Shown piece after piece: positions 40,486-50,923 of a stretch of 64,000 bases of DNA. The stretch comes from Pseudozyma flocculosa PF-1. Its lineage: Eukaryota; Basidiomycota; Ustilaginomycetes; Ustilaginales; Ustilaginaceae. Below the pieces are notes generated by a model. The model saw only the letters and a program-made list of their open reading frames with translations, ran no database searches and was not told the origin of the DNA. Within the stretch, counting starts at the first letter, position 1. Every line of letters starts with the position of its first letter. The position numbers were made by a program, and so were the translations under genes. The DNA is taken from NCBI RefSeq assembly GCF_000417875.1, contig NW_006920871.1, positions 1,067,459 through 1,131,458 of the forward strand, read 5' to 3'.

Positions 40486-41607
40486 CTATTCGGGCGGCAG
40501 CGGCAGCAGCGTGAAGTATGGGAAGCCCGACGGCGGGTACCTGCAAGGGTCGACGTAGCCAATCTCGGCGTAGAGTCGCTCGATGATGCGAGTGGCCTCT
40601 TCTCGGTCGAAATCGCCCATCTGAGCCGTCGCCGTCCGCGACCTGTCCAGCGATTCGGAGAAGTGTTCCATGTACTGGTTCTTGCGGATGCGAAGGGTCT
40701 CGAGCTTGGATCCCGTCTGTCGGCCGGTGGTAAGGTCCTGCCAGTTGCGCAGGCCGGAGGCCTTGATCGCGCTCTCCGCGTCGTCCAGCGATGCGGCTCG
40801 CACCCAGATCTCGACGATGACACCCGCCAGCGTGCACTCGGAGTTGGACGTGTCGGTTCGGAACTGCCACCGCCCCGCTTTGCTCAGAGTCTCGAGATAG
40901 ATGTCGCGCTCGTCCATCTCGTTCCAGTATGCGCGAGGGTTTGGCTCTGCGTAGCTAAGGGCATCCGGCAGCTGCGGGACGACACGGAGGTGGTAGATGC
41001 CGTCGGCCCTTGCTGGCAGAACGATGTCGACCAGCCCAAAGCCACGCCCGAGCTCGCCCATGCCTGGTACGTTGTGTGCCGTGCCGCCCGACTCGGCCCT
41101 GACCAAGGTGATGCCTCGAGTGAGAATGCCATGACTGATCTTCCAGATGTTGTTCGCGCGGGCTGGGTGCGTCATGTCAATGGGAAGGCTGCCTGCGAAG
41201 CGTGACACCCTCGAAGAGACCCGTACATGGCTGCAGCCGACCCTTCGCAGGGCCTCGACGAAATCTTGCAGGGGGAGCGACGGGACGCTCTTGTACGGTT
41301 TGGGGTCGTTGCTGAGGAGGGGTGAGGCCTTTTCGCTGGCGGTGAGGCCGAGGCGGAAGGGTGGTGAGTTCAACGTGCCGAAGAGGGAGTGCTTGAAGTT
41401 GGGGGGAATGCTGATCCTCGTGAAGTCGAAGTCGCTGAGACCGCCGATGTGCAGCCAGCTGTCGAACGGGTCGATGTCGGAACCAAACCGGCGACTCTGC
41501 CCCGGAAAGTGCTCGAAGAAAAGGACAAGCTTGGACTTGATCTCTAGGCGGAGGAAGTAGGTGGGGAGGGCGCTGAAGGCTTGGAAGACGAGACCTGTTT
41601 TGTTCAT
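40486..41607 (-). CDS. Family C protein, copy 2
   Basis: An intronless gene of 373 residues. The start at MNKTGLVFQAFSALPTYFLR was chosen to match the family opening; a longer open frame upstream is low-complexity. Blocks present: SWLHIGGLSDFDFTRISIPP with NFK, then NIWKISHGILTRGITLVRAE, MGELGRGFGLVDIVLPARAD with GIYHLRV, TLAGVIVEIWVRAASLDDAE, GLRNWQDLTTGRQTGSKLET, EATRIIERLYAEIGYVDPCR and a PPSGFPYFTLLPLPPE tail. No signal peptide and no recognised domain. Confidence 0.84.
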   Translation of the reverse strand: MNKTGLVFQAFSALPTYFLRLEIKSKLVLFFEHFPGQSRRFGSDIDPFDSWLHIGGLSDFDFTRISIPPNFKHSLFGTLNSPPFRLGLTASEKASPLLSNDPKPYKSVPSLPLQDFVEALRRVGCSHVRVSSRVSRFAGSLPIDMTHPARANNIWKISHGILTRGITLVRAESGGTAHNVPGMGELGRGFGLVDIVLPARADGIYHLRVVPQLPDALSYAEPNPRAYWNEMDERDIYLETLSKAGRWQFRTDTSNSECTLAGVIVEIWVRAASLDDAESAIKASGLRNWQDLTTGRQTGSKLETLRIRKNQYMEHFSESLDRSRTATAQMGDFDREEATRIIERLYAEIGYVDPCRYPPSGFPYFTLLPLPPE

Positions 41608-42629
41608 TGTGGAGGATGATACTTCATGCGAAGGGCGACGGCAGGGAGAGGGGCTTGGTGTGGCTGTTGCCGCTTGGCTGTGGCAGACAAGATAACAGGG
41701 CGAGCGACGTGGAGCAGTACGAGCTGCTGTGGTGGCGAATGGATAGGGGCAAGCGATCGTTAGGAAGGTGGCACCGAGTGGCAAGGAGGAGACGTCGAGT
41801 GGTGAGGTGGTAGTGTTGGGTGCGGTGGCGAGCGAGCCTTGAAGCCCGCTGCGCCGCTCTTTCCACTTGAGCAGGCTAGCGCGCTCGACGACCGCCTCGC
41901 CACGGCATCGCCGAGCTCCTGCTCGTTCGGCGGATCCGAGCACTGTGCACCCCCACTTGTCCGTGCTGCCGTGGTCACCGGGCCACCACTACGGCAGACT
42001 GGCCCTCGTTTGTCAGCTTCTGGAAGACGCCGATGCATGCCGTTACCTCTCGGCGCTGTTGCCTTGCTGTCGACGCCATCGGCCGTGCGTCGTCGGCGGG
42101 CAAGCTAGACACGCTGACGATCGAGCACCGGTGCCAGCTAGGTTCGAAACGCCACCGCAGCCAACCGTCTGCTGGCGAGCTCAGCAAAGCACCGCCACGC
42201 CCCGCATCCCAGATCGACCAGAACCACGTTCCTCTCCCGGCCCGCAGCTGGCACCTGTGGGCGCGGACAAGCTGGCGCGCCTCGTCAGGGATGGCTACTT
42301 GCCCGAGAAGGAGTTCGACATACCGCGTGTGCAGGCAGCGCGCCGAGACCGAAGCTAAGCTCGAGTCGAGCACGGGCGACGAGGTTGAGAAGAGCGAGTC
42401 GTTCCTGCCCGCTGTCTTCTTGAGATGATGCAGTCATGGCTGTGCAGAAACAGAGGCCTCGGTCCCGTGGAGGCGAAGAACGAGCGACCGGCGAGACGGG
42501 ATCACTGCTCAAGTTCAACGCCGCACAGACGGAAGACGAGCCGGGTCGGGACGATGACTTTCTGGATTGATCGTGGAGCGAAATCGAGGAGCTGAGTACG
42601 AGGCAGGACGCGGCGAGGGAGGGCCGCGG
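41608..42629. other. Gap between family C copies 2 and 3
   Basis: About 1 kb, with the - strand promoter of copy 2 and the 3' flank of copy 3. Open frames here lack family features and I do not call them. Confidence 0.4.
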
Positions 42630-43721
42630 TCACAGTCGACCAGAGAGAATCAAGATGAAGTAGTTGGGCACGCCCATCGGCCGCCATCGATTGGCGTCGA
42701 CCGAGCCGATATCTTGCTGAAGGCGCTCGAGGATGCCAATGGCCTGTTGCACGTCGTGTTCGCCGATAAGGGATGCGGCTCGGTCCGCCCTTTCGATTGC
42801 AGCGGCAAAGTGGGCGAGGTAACGTTCCCTGGGCACCGTGATGCACTCGACGCTGTGACCGGTGAGCTGTCCATCCAGCAGCGGGCCCCATTGCATGAGC
42901 CCCGACTTTTTGACCGCCGCACGCGCTTCTTGCAGGGTGACCGCCTTGACGGAAAGCTCGATGGATGCGCCCGACAGCTTGCAGACACGCTGGCGCTGCA
43001 GTGACTGACGCCAGTATCGGCAGGCATCCGCCGCTATGCGCGGAAGTTCTTGAGCTGGGCGGAAAGAATCACGAGGGTGTGAGTCTGCCTGGTAGCCGCC
43101 GAGTCTTTCGACCAGGTTCGGCAGGAGGCGGACCTGGAAGATACCGTCGTCTCGAGAGGGCAATGCGAAGGTGAAGATCCCGAAGCCGCGACTGAGGCTA
43201 CCCAGCATAGGCACTGTCTGGCCCTCGGTGCTTGCTCCCCGGAAAAGCGGAATGCCGCGAGTCGAGACCTGCGCACGGAACGTCCAGACGTTGTCCGTTC
43301 TGGCCGGATGGGCCATGTCGGCGACGAGAGCAGGCAATGGTCCCAGAACCACGATCCTGATGTGCGTGCAGCCGACCTTTTGCAGTCCGTAGACGACCTC
43401 CAGCACAGTCACGCAAGGTCGCTTTTGGGCATGCTCGCTCTCGATGGTGGGCATTTCGACCGAGCGAGACGAAGGGTGACGGAGCGCGACGAGCTTGTGG
43501 AAGAGGGGCTCCTTGAAAGCGCGTGGAACGAGGATAAGGCTGTTGCTATCATGTCGCTCGCAGAATCCGACTGTGACCCAATCCAGAAAAGCGTCGAGGT
43601 CCGGGTAGACGTACGGCCGGCTGTCGCCGACCAGGTCGACGCTGGCGCTCGAGCCCTCGGTGGAGAGGAGGTGCTCTGGCGACGCGCTGATGGCTTGGAA
43701 ATGGAGACGATGGAGTACCAT
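42630..43721 (-). CDS. Family C protein, copy 3
   Basis: An intronless gene of 363 residues starting MVLHRLHFQAISASPEHLLS. Family blocks: WVTVGFCERHDSNSLILVPR with AFKEPL, then NVWTFRAQVSTRGIPLFRGA, LGSLSRGFGIFTFALPSRDD with GIFQVRL, KLSGASIELSVKAVTLQEAR, GLMQWGPLLDGQLTGHSVEC and QQAIGILERLQQDIGSVDAN. It is one of the more diverged members: the near-invariant EATRI is changed to QQAIGI. No signal peptide; the N-terminal choice follows the family alignment rather than the longer open frame. Confidence 0.83.
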   Translation of the reverse strand: MVLHRLHFQAISASPEHLLSTEGSSASVDLVGDSRPYVYPDLDAFLDWVTVGFCERHDSNSLILVPRAFKEPLFHKLVALRHPSSRSVEMPTIESEHAQKRPCVTVLEVVYGLQKVGCTHIRIVVLGPLPALVADMAHPARTDNVWTFRAQVSTRGIPLFRGASTEGQTVPMLGSLSRGFGIFTFALPSRDDGIFQVRLLPNLVERLGGYQADSHPRDSFRPAQELPRIAADACRYWRQSLQRQRVCKLSGASIELSVKAVTLQEARAAVKKSGLMQWGPLLDGQLTGHSVECITVPRERYLAHFAAAIERADRAASLIGEHDVQQAIGILERLQQDIGSVDANRWRPMGVPNYFILILSGRL

Positions 43722-44300
43722 TGCAAATTGATGGTCCGGGGAGGGGTCCGAAGAGCGATGCACGGCTGGTGGGGAGGAGGTCGCGAGACGATGGAGTTGG
43801 TGGTGGTGCGGCAAAATGCCGTTTCGGGTGCTGCGTTTGGACATGGCTGCCCGCGCGTGCCCTCGCCGGCGGGCACGACAAGCCTCACCGCTGCAGGGAG
43901 GTAGAGCACAGGACTCGGAGCCGCACTTGTCAACCAAGCCTTGGGCCCCAGATCGGCCTGGATCTCTGGACGCTTGCCGAATCGGGGTGATTTGCCAGGC
44001 AGGGCCTCAATCGTAACTGGGTCGGGCCAGGGGCGCAGGTGCGAGGTGGGCCGGGGTCGGTAGGCGGGCGATCTGGCGGACAGTAGCACTACACAGCTTC
44101 CCACTAGCGCCACCCACAGGTACGCAGCCTTCGCACAAGCCTTGATTCTGCCTGCTATGCTGATTCGGGAAAGGAAAAGGCGCTTGGATGCGGTCTGGCC
44201 ATGATTGAAGACGCGGATCCCGATCTCATAAGGTCACGGCACAGAACAGGATCTGATCGCTGTTGAGGGCGCATCCTCCTTTCCTGGTCTCCGCGGGCCA
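43722..44300. other. Gap between family C copies 3 and 4
   Basis: 579 bp, promoter of copy 3. No gene is seen. Confidence 0.4.
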
Positions 44301-45410
44301 TCAGGCGTTCCTGGACGCCAACAGGTTCGCTTTCGACGGGAATTTGTATGGGTCAACGTAGCCTATTTCTTCGTAGAGTTGCAAGAGAATGCGGGTCGCC
44401 TCGGCGTTGTCGAACCGTCCCATTTGCCTTTGAGCTCCCAGAGCCGTGGCCAGAGCTTGACCGAAATGCGCACGGTAGGCAGTCGGATGCACTGTGCACA
44501 CCTCGAGAGGGACGCCGGTTTCTTGTCCCTGGATGAGGCGTGGCCAATTGAGCAGCCGCGAGGCCGCAAGAGCGTCCCTTGCTTCGTCCTCCGTCTTCGC
44601 TTCCACGTAAGCCTCTATGATGGTCCGTGAGAGCTTACAAGGCAGGTTATCTTCGAGCTCTTCCTGCCAGTTTATGGCTCTTCGAATGGCAGTGTCAAAG
44701 AGGCATTCGCTGTCGATCCTTTCGATCAGGATTGCGGATCCTGACTCGACTTCTCGATAAGCAAGGACGTCACTGAGGCCCTGGGTAATGCGCAGGCGAT
44801 AGACGCCGTCGCTCCTCGACGACAATGGCAGATCCACCAGCCCAAATCCTCGACCGAAGGCTCCAAGGCTCGGAAGCGTTTGCGCCGGGGTGTCGGGGCC
44901 GGATCGTACCAGCGTGATTTCCCGCGTAAGGACGTATATGCGGAAGACCCAGATGGTGTCGAGACGATCGCAAACATCCAGACGCGCCAAGTCCTCCTTT
45001 GACTGCGTGTGGAATGAGACCAACGCCTGGAGTCTCACTGCTGTGCACTTGATGCTCTCCAGAGCGGCAACAAGGTGCTGAATGCTGGGGCGCACCGCTT
45101 GAGGCTGCCATAGGGCTACTCCTCCCGAGCTGGAACCGTCCGCCGTGGACATAAGCCGCTCATGCTGCGAAGACAGCCCTCGTTGGATCGCAGCGAGCGC
45201 ATCCAGGAGCGGCTGCTTGATACCGGGGGCGATTGAAATGCTGAAGCAGTCGCTTTGGGCAATGCGTTGCCATGACGCGTAATGCTCGAGATCGCGGGAG
45301 GGTCGGGGTGCCCTCTCGACAAGGCAGAACCAGTCTCTCGGCTTGAGCACCTTCAGGAGATTGGCGGGCGAGACGGTGGAGGCGCAGAAATCGTATTCGA
45401 GCAGGACCAT
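44301..45410 (-). CDS. Family C protein, copy 4
   Basis: An intronless gene of 369 residues from MVLLEYDFCASTVSPANLLK; an ATG four codons upstream (45422) is also possible, but the family opening fits 45410. Blocks: SWQRIAQSDCFSISIAPGIK with QPLL, then TIWVFRIYVLTREITLVRSG, LGAFGRGFGLVDLPLSSRSD with GVYRLRI, KLSRTIIEAYVEAKTEDEAR, RLLNWPRLIQGQETGVPLEV, and EATRILLQLYEEIGYVDPYK. TREIT replaces the usual TRGIT. It resembles copy 1 most at its N-terminus. Function unknown. Confidence 0.84.
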   Translation of the reverse strand: MVLLEYDFCASTVSPANLLKVLKPRDWFCLVERAPRPSRDLEHYASWQRIAQSDCFSISIAPGIKQPLLDALAAIQRGLSSQHERLMSTADGSSSGGVALWQPQAVRPSIQHLVAALESIKCTAVRLQALVSFHTQSKEDLARLDVCDRLDTIWVFRIYVLTREITLVRSGPDTPAQTLPSLGAFGRGFGLVDLPLSSRSDGVYRLRITQGLSDVLAYREVESGSAILIERIDSECLFDTAIRRAINWQEELEDNLPCKLSRTIIEAYVEAKTEDEARDALAASRLLNWPRLIQGQETGVPLEVCTVHPTAYRAHFGQALATALGAQRQMGRFDNAEATRILLQLYEEIGYVDPYKFPSKANLLASRNA

Positions 45411-47021
45411 GGCGCCGAGCACGGTACGGTGGCAGTAGAGAGCGCGCTAATGCGACAACGGCTGGTTACGGTGGAGGGGCGAAAGGCGCAAGGTGTGAAT
45501 GGGACTTTGCAGATGCCCGATAGGTTTGGCGATGTGAGGGGTGCAAAGGTGTGGGAGTGGTGGCGATGGCAGTCACGGGGATGGCGATGGTGGTGGTCAA
45601 ACGAGACGCTCAAAGCGGTTCACCTCGCCCTGCCTCTGCTCATTTGTGCTCGGGTCCTTGCGCCCGCGACTTGGCTTTCCGCTCCGTGACGAGGAGTTTG
45701 TCAGCCTTTCCGCTCGGCTTTCTCTTCGCTTCCCAGCTGATCTACCGCTGGCTGGCGGCCAAAAGCACACGCGCGGGACCGTGATCACAGGCAGCTCGCA
45801 GGCGCTTCAGGAACTATGACGCAGGCCAGAATCGCCAACAGGTTGCCTCGTGCACCTCATCGCTCGTACTTCTCGCCATTACCTCTGAGAACGCTCACCT
45901 AGCTGTGGCACTGAAACAGGGGCCAAAGGGCCAAGGTGAGATTGGCCCGCTGTGCTCAGGGCGTACAAGCCACGCCGACAAGCACGGTTTGCCAGGGCCG
46001 GAGCGCAAAGGGCACTCGGAATGCGTGGGAAGGAGGAGAGGCACGGCGGGAATGAAGTGGCGCTACGACTGGTCGGGGCCGGAAGACTGTGCGATCACGA
46101 TGCTCTCCGAAGCATTCCAATCACGAGCAAGCATGGCAAGGAGCCTGTCCGGCTGGCAAAGACAACGAGGTTGCGACGATGCTTGGAGGCCTAGAACAGC
46201 TAGAGTCGCGCTCGCGGAGGTCCGACACGCAGCTCTTGTTGACCGCCGGCGAGCCCCACGCCGCTTGGTGGCATGCGAGACGGAAAGGTGAGCGGTGGAG
46301 TCGGGTCTCTTGCAAGCGATGCTGTTCTGGAGAGGAGCGGGGAGCGCGAGGGGCAGCGACACCCAGGATCGAGGCGTACTCCGACGCAAGACCGAGTCAA
46401 TGAGCGGCGAGCCGTGGCATCGGGACAGATCAAGGCCGGGCGACGTGCCTGAAGATCAGATGTGCACGTCGGAAGTCGCCATGCAGGAGGCACAGAGCAG
46501 CACGTCGAAAGCCGTCGCGTCAAGAAAGGCAGGGCGGCATGTCGAACATCGTCGATACGCGGCGGCGGAGCAGCGCGTCGAAACGCCGTGGCCCAGCTCA
46601 AGAGGCGAGGCGACGGGCGACTTCAGCTGGCGAGCCTGGCCCGTGTCTGCGAAGCGCCTGGAGCACGAGCGCGTATCGTGAGGCAAGCGGCACGGAACGA
46701 TCCTTCGTAGCGGTTGTCGGGAAGCGAGGGGTCGATGCTTCGCTCGTCGAGGTCTCGTGATCGGCTGGAAGAGGGGTCGGTCGCGGCTGGGCTGGATGCA
46801 GAGGACTTGTCCTGGAGGCTGGTCCCGACGCCATTCCCCCTCGGCGGCGGCGTTCAGGCCCGTCTTGACTGCAGATCGCTCATCGGCTTGTTGCGACGGA
46901 GTAGCAGCCGGTCAGTGCAACGCAGGCTGCTTCGACGTTGTCGGTCGGCCTCGTGCTTGACGCGCGCGATTATGACTTGCTACCGGCCGCAAGACCGGTG
47001 AAGCTGGCGCTTCGAACAGGC
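45411..47021. other. Gap between family C copies 4 and 5
   Basis: The largest gap within the cluster (1.6 kb). Frames are open in many phases because of high GC, but none shows family C blocks or any domain. It could be the site of a lost copy; no clear remnant was found. Confidence 0.4.
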
Positions 47022-48116
47022 TCACGGCGCAGCGCGGAGGAAGTCAAAGGCGTCGATGCCGTGCGGGTACGCGTAGGGATCGACGACGCCCAGCTCCCGG
47101 TAGAGGCGCATCGTGGTGCGCTCCGCCTCGTCCCTGCTGATGTCAGCCATGCCGGCGAGTTGCTCCCAGATCTCAGTGGTGACGGCGTCAATATGGGCGG
47201 CGTAGGCGTTCTTGCTGATTTGACGTATCTCGAGGGGAATGCCAGTGGGCCGACCTTGGATGAGACGGAGCCAGTTGAGCGCGTCTGACGCTGCAAGCAG
47301 CTGCTTGGCGCCTTCCAGCGTCGAGGCTCTGACGTAGAGCTCGACAGAGGCCCCGTAGATGCTGCAAGGGGAAACATGATCGGTGATGCAGTCCCGCCAG
47401 GCAGAGGCTCTATGCAGCGCTTCTTCAACGAGCTCTCTGCAATCCTCCACGTACCACACCGGCCCGATGTCCGACTCGAACTCGCCGAGCTCGCGCACGA
47501 GCGGCTGGACGACGCGGATGCGGCACAGGCCATTCCCGCAAGCCGACATCGGGATATCGACCGCGCCAAAGCCGCCGCCAAGACTACCGAGACTTGCGAA
47601 AGTGAGCGCTGCGCTGTCGGTGGGGCCTCGAAGTAGCGTGATTCCTCGTGCGAGCATCCTCAGGCTGAAGGCCCAGACTGGGTCGGCAGGGTTAAGCTCG
47701 TGCAGGTCGAGCAAAGTGGAGAGCTTGTCCCACAAGACATGGAACCTCATCGTGTGGCAGCCAATCTCCTCAAGAGCCCTGACAAGGCCGAGCGCGCTGA
47801 GCCCGGCTGATGTCCTGACGTCGTCGTCGGGGTGCCCGACCCAGGCGAATGACGTTGCGGCTGTGAAAAGCTGCAGCTGCAGCTTGAGAGGGCCGGCAGT
47901 GAGGTTGTCGTACAGGGGCTGCTTGAACTCGGGCGGGATGCTGAAGTGAGCGCAGCCACGACATCCGATCAACGTCCAAGAGCTGAACTCGTGAAGGTCA
48001 ACGAACCGAAATTCGTCGCTAGGATCGAGGTAGACGGCCTGACACGCCACGGGCTGTTCGAGGAGACGAGACGAGGGTGCTGTAAAGGCGCAGAGCAAGG
48101 GTTCGACGAGGTCCAT
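47022..48116 (-). CDS. Family C protein, copy 5
   Basis: An intronless gene of 364 residues. The start MDLVEPLLCAFTAPSSRLLE matches the family opening; the frame stays open upstream only because of His/Pro-coding simple repeats (48205-48265). Blocks: SWTLIGCRGCAHFSIPPEFK with QPLYDNL, then PVWAFSLRMLARGITLLRGP, LGSLGGGFGAVDIPMSACGN, SIYGASVELYVRASTLEGAK, DALNWLRLIQGRPTGIPLEI and EAERTTMRLYRELGVVDPYA. The TRGIT block reads ARGIT. No signal peptide and no recognised catalytic motif. Confidence 0.84.
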   Translation of the reverse strand: MDLVEPLLCAFTAPSSRLLEQPVACQAVYLDPSDEFRFVDLHEFSSWTLIGCRGCAHFSIPPEFKQPLYDNLTAGPLKLQLQLFTAATSFAWVGHPDDDVRTSAGLSALGLVRALEEIGCHTMRFHVLWDKLSTLLDLHELNPADPVWAFSLRMLARGITLLRGPTDSAALTFASLGSLGGGFGAVDIPMSACGNGLCRIRVVQPLVRELGEFESDIGPVWYVEDCRELVEEALHRASAWRDCITDHVSPCSIYGASVELYVRASTLEGAKQLLAASDALNWLRLIQGRPTGIPLEIRQISKNAYAAHIDAVTTEIWEQLAGMADISRDEAERTTMRLYRELGVVDPYAYPHGIDAFDFLRAAP

Positions 48117-48744
48117 GGTGCTACAGCTGAGCGGAGCGAGGCGGTGAGGGTAAAGCGGAGGTGCAGCTGAGCAAGTGGACGAGCGCGATGGCGACGGTGG
48201 CGACGTCGGTGGAGGCGGTGGAGGCGGTGGAGGCGGCGGCGGTGGTGGTGGTGGCGACGAAGAGGGGATGGAAGGATGGTGGTGGTGCAACGGCAAGTCG
48301 TCTCACCCGCCACCCGAGCCGTCCTTGCCCGCCTGGCCGTCTCGTCAGGCCTGCCTGGCCGCGCCCCGCGCCCTCCAGCTCTTCTTTTTTTTTCTCTTCT
48401 TTTTCCCTGCCGCCTGCTCGGGCAGTCCGAGCACCTGCAGCGCTGCCCACCACTTTGCCCGACTCGCCCGAGATGAAGCCAGCTCACACTTTCGAGGCTC
48501 TGCTATCGACTGCACTCCGCTCCATCTGCCAGTCTCGAAGCGTATGGGTGTCGATGCGACGCGGAATCGAGCCGCTGCGTCGCCAGCGCGACGCCAGACG
48601 ACGCTGTCATCGTCCGGATAGATTCAGGCTCCTCTTGAGACTCTCAGACCCTGCTAGTCGTTAAAGCTTGCCGTCACGAGGAAAGAGCCGTGGATCGAGT
48701 TCGGTGAAAATCGTGAATACAAAGGACAAAGCACGCTTCGCTCG
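48117..48744. other. Gap between family C copies 5 and 6, with simple repeats
   Basis: It holds the promoter of copy 5, including a GGTGGAGGC-type repeat (about 48205-48265) and a T-rich pyrimidine stretch near 48380-48410. No gene is seen. Confidence 0.45.
48205..48265. repeat. GGTGGAGGC / GGTGGTGGC simple repeat
   Basis: Nine-base and three-base units in the leader or promoter of family C copy 5. Confidence 0.75.
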
Positions 48745-49863
48745 TTACACTGAAGGAGGAGCCGATCCCTCCAGAGCTGTTCGACGATCGAGCTGCCCCA
48801 AGTAACCCAGCTCGAAACCGAGGCGCATGATGTTACGTGTGGCCATCGCCTCGTTGAACCTCGACATCTGCCTGCGCCTTCGTCGTGCCACGGAAAATGC
48901 TCGCTCGAGGTGCCGGAGGTAGGCGTCCTTGCTGATCGTGCGCGTTTCGATGACGGCTCCAGTCACCCGACCTTGGAGGAGATGCGACCAACGCAGCAGG
49001 TCGGATTGTCGGAGGGCCTCTCTGGCCTCGTCCTCCGTCCCTGCACTTACGCTGACCTCGACGGCTGCTCCGTACAGGTCGCAGGCCGAACGACGAGCGA
49101 TTCGGGCCTGCCATGCCATGGCCATGGCGATGGCACCGTTGTAGCTCATCTCGTCCTCGATTGGGCACCAGAACCTTCCGATGGCTCCCTCGAGGCAGGA
49201 AAGGACGTCTGTGAGGGTGGTGGAGATGCGTACGGAGTGGATCCCATCGGCCCGGGCCGGCAACGGGACGAGGACCATCCCAAAGCCAGCTCCAAGCTGG
49301 CCCAGGCACGGAAACGTGTGGACAAAGCTATTGCGAGGCCCTCGCAGCAGCGTGATTCCCCTCGTGATGACCTCGGCGCGGAAGAACCAGACCAGGTCAC
49401 GACGCTCCAGAACGCTCGAGCCGGCCAGGGTTCGTTCGATCTCGTCGCGGCCCTTCGCACGGATCCTGATCGAAGGGCAATTGATCGTTTGCAGCGCCTC
49501 TACGAGCTGAGCGGCCGTGATGCTGGCGTCGCTCGGCGTTTCACGTGCTGCTGCGAGGCCGAGAGATGCGAGCGCACGAGCGTCGGAGCTGAGGTTCAGC
49601 ATCGTCGCGAGGGACGCGCCGATGAGATCATGGGCGAGGAGCCGCTCGTGTTCCTGCGAAAGGTGGACGCAGAAGTCCTCGGAGCGAGCGATGCACATCC
49701 ATGTAGAGTATGGGTCGGGCTCCATAGCTGTGTCGTGTCCGGAGGTGTGCAGGTGCACGTCCGACGAGGGGCTGGTCAGCCTCACGAGGTCGGGAGGCGA
49801 GATGGTGAAGGAGCAGGATGCGAGCTCAGGCAGCCGCGCGTCGCCGCGAAGCCAGTAGGGCAT
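48745..49863 (-). CDS. Family C protein, copy 6
   Basis: An intronless gene of 372 residues. The family opening (SCSFTISPPDLVRL) begins about 15 residues after the first ATG, giving this copy a slightly longer N-terminus. Blocks: TWMCIARSEDFCVHLSQEHE, LVWFFRAEVITRGITLLRGP, LGQLGAGFGMVLVPLPARAD with GIHSVRI, DLYGAAVEVSVSAGTEDEAR, DLLRWSHLLQGRVTGAVIET, and EAMATRNIMRLGFELGYLGQ. The C-terminus lacks the YVDPY ending of copies 2 and 4. No signal peptide. Confidence 0.84.
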   Translation of the reverse strand: MPYWLRGDARLPELASCSFTISPPDLVRLTSPSSDVHLHTSGHDTAMEPDPYSTWMCIARSEDFCVHLSQEHERLLAHDLIGASLATMLNLSSDARALASLGLAAARETPSDASITAAQLVEALQTINCPSIRIRAKGRDEIERTLAGSSVLERRDLVWFFRAEVITRGITLLRGPRNSFVHTFPCLGQLGAGFGMVLVPLPARADGIHSVRISTTLTDVLSCLEGAIGRFWCPIEDEMSYNGAIAMAMAWQARIARRSACDLYGAAVEVSVSAGTEDEAREALRQSDLLRWSHLLQGRVTGAVIETRTISKDAYLRHLERAFSVARRRRRQMSRFNEAMATRNIMRLGFELGYLGQLDRRTALEGSAPPSV

Positions 49864-50923
49864 GGTGGGACGTCGAGGGTGCTGACGATGAGCGTTGGTT
49901 GGTGTTGGTTGGTGTTGGTTGGTGGCAATGGTGGTTGGCTCGGTGGTAACGGTGACGGAAGTGGTGTGTCAGTGGCGGCGGCGGCGGTGGTGGAACGGCA
50001 GCCTCGGTCGACCAGGCCCCCGTCCGAGCTGGACGCCGTGCCCAGCTCGCCTGGAGCAGGCCGAATTTCCGTGCTCGCCCGCTCGCCTTCCGCTCGCCTT
50101 CCCCATCATCTAGAACTGAGGCCAGAGCTCGCTATCGCTCTCTGCTGGCGATGGCGAGATATAGCAGCTCAAGCTGAGCCTCATGTCGGTCAGACTCGAC
50201 AAACAGAGCGTCACTCGGTGACGGAGACCCGAATGCGTGTCCACGAAGGTCTCGACTGGCGGCAGGACGGCCAGAGAAGAGAGGTCGAAGCTCAGGCGTG
50301 CTCACGACAAGTCGAGCTTCGCTGCAATTCGAGTCGGTCGATGAACGTCGAGATGGCATCTCGCGGTAGGCGCGAGCTCGACGCAGTGTAGCGGGGAGCA
50401 ACGTCAGCGCTTCGGTGGCGAGCGGAAGCGTGGCGACAGTACAGCTCGTAGTGGGAGGAGCATCGACGGCTGTTGGCGAGCAACGAGCGGTAGGGCGGGA
50501 TTGGAACTCGATGAAGTCGGGACAGACAGCGGACTTGGCGTTCGAAGGCATCGAGCTGGCAGTTGCGAGCGAGACGTGGCGACAGTCGACCGCTGTTGCG
50601 TGGCCAAATTCGGAAGAAGGATCGCGGCGGGATCTCAGTCGAGTGTGCGGACCAAGGCAGAGATGGTGGTGCTAACGATGGAGAGGAGACGAAGCGGAGC
50701 GAGACGGTCGCTGGTTGAGGGAGTCAGTCAAGATGAGACGGGGGTCCGAGCGGGCCCTCTGTGGGCGTACATCTCGAGCTGCAGCAACCCGGCTCTCGGT
50801 CAGAACGGTCCGGGCGACGAGACAAAGCAGACTCTCAAACAATGTCGGGCTCGCAAAAGGCCGCGGGATCTCATTGTTGCAAGGTGGGCCGTGCCGAAAC
50901 GGCGGGCCCGCCCATCTTCGAGT
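49864..50923. other. Gap between family C copy 6 and the alcohol dehydrogenase
   Basis: 1.06 kb. The promoter of copy 6 contains three 10-bp GTTGGTTGGT units (49894-49923). No gene is supported. Confidence 0.4.
49894..49923. repeat. 10-bp tandem repeat (GTTGGTTGGT, 3 copies)
   Basis: Exact or near-exact units about 30-60 bp upstream of the family C copy 6 start. Confidence 0.8.
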
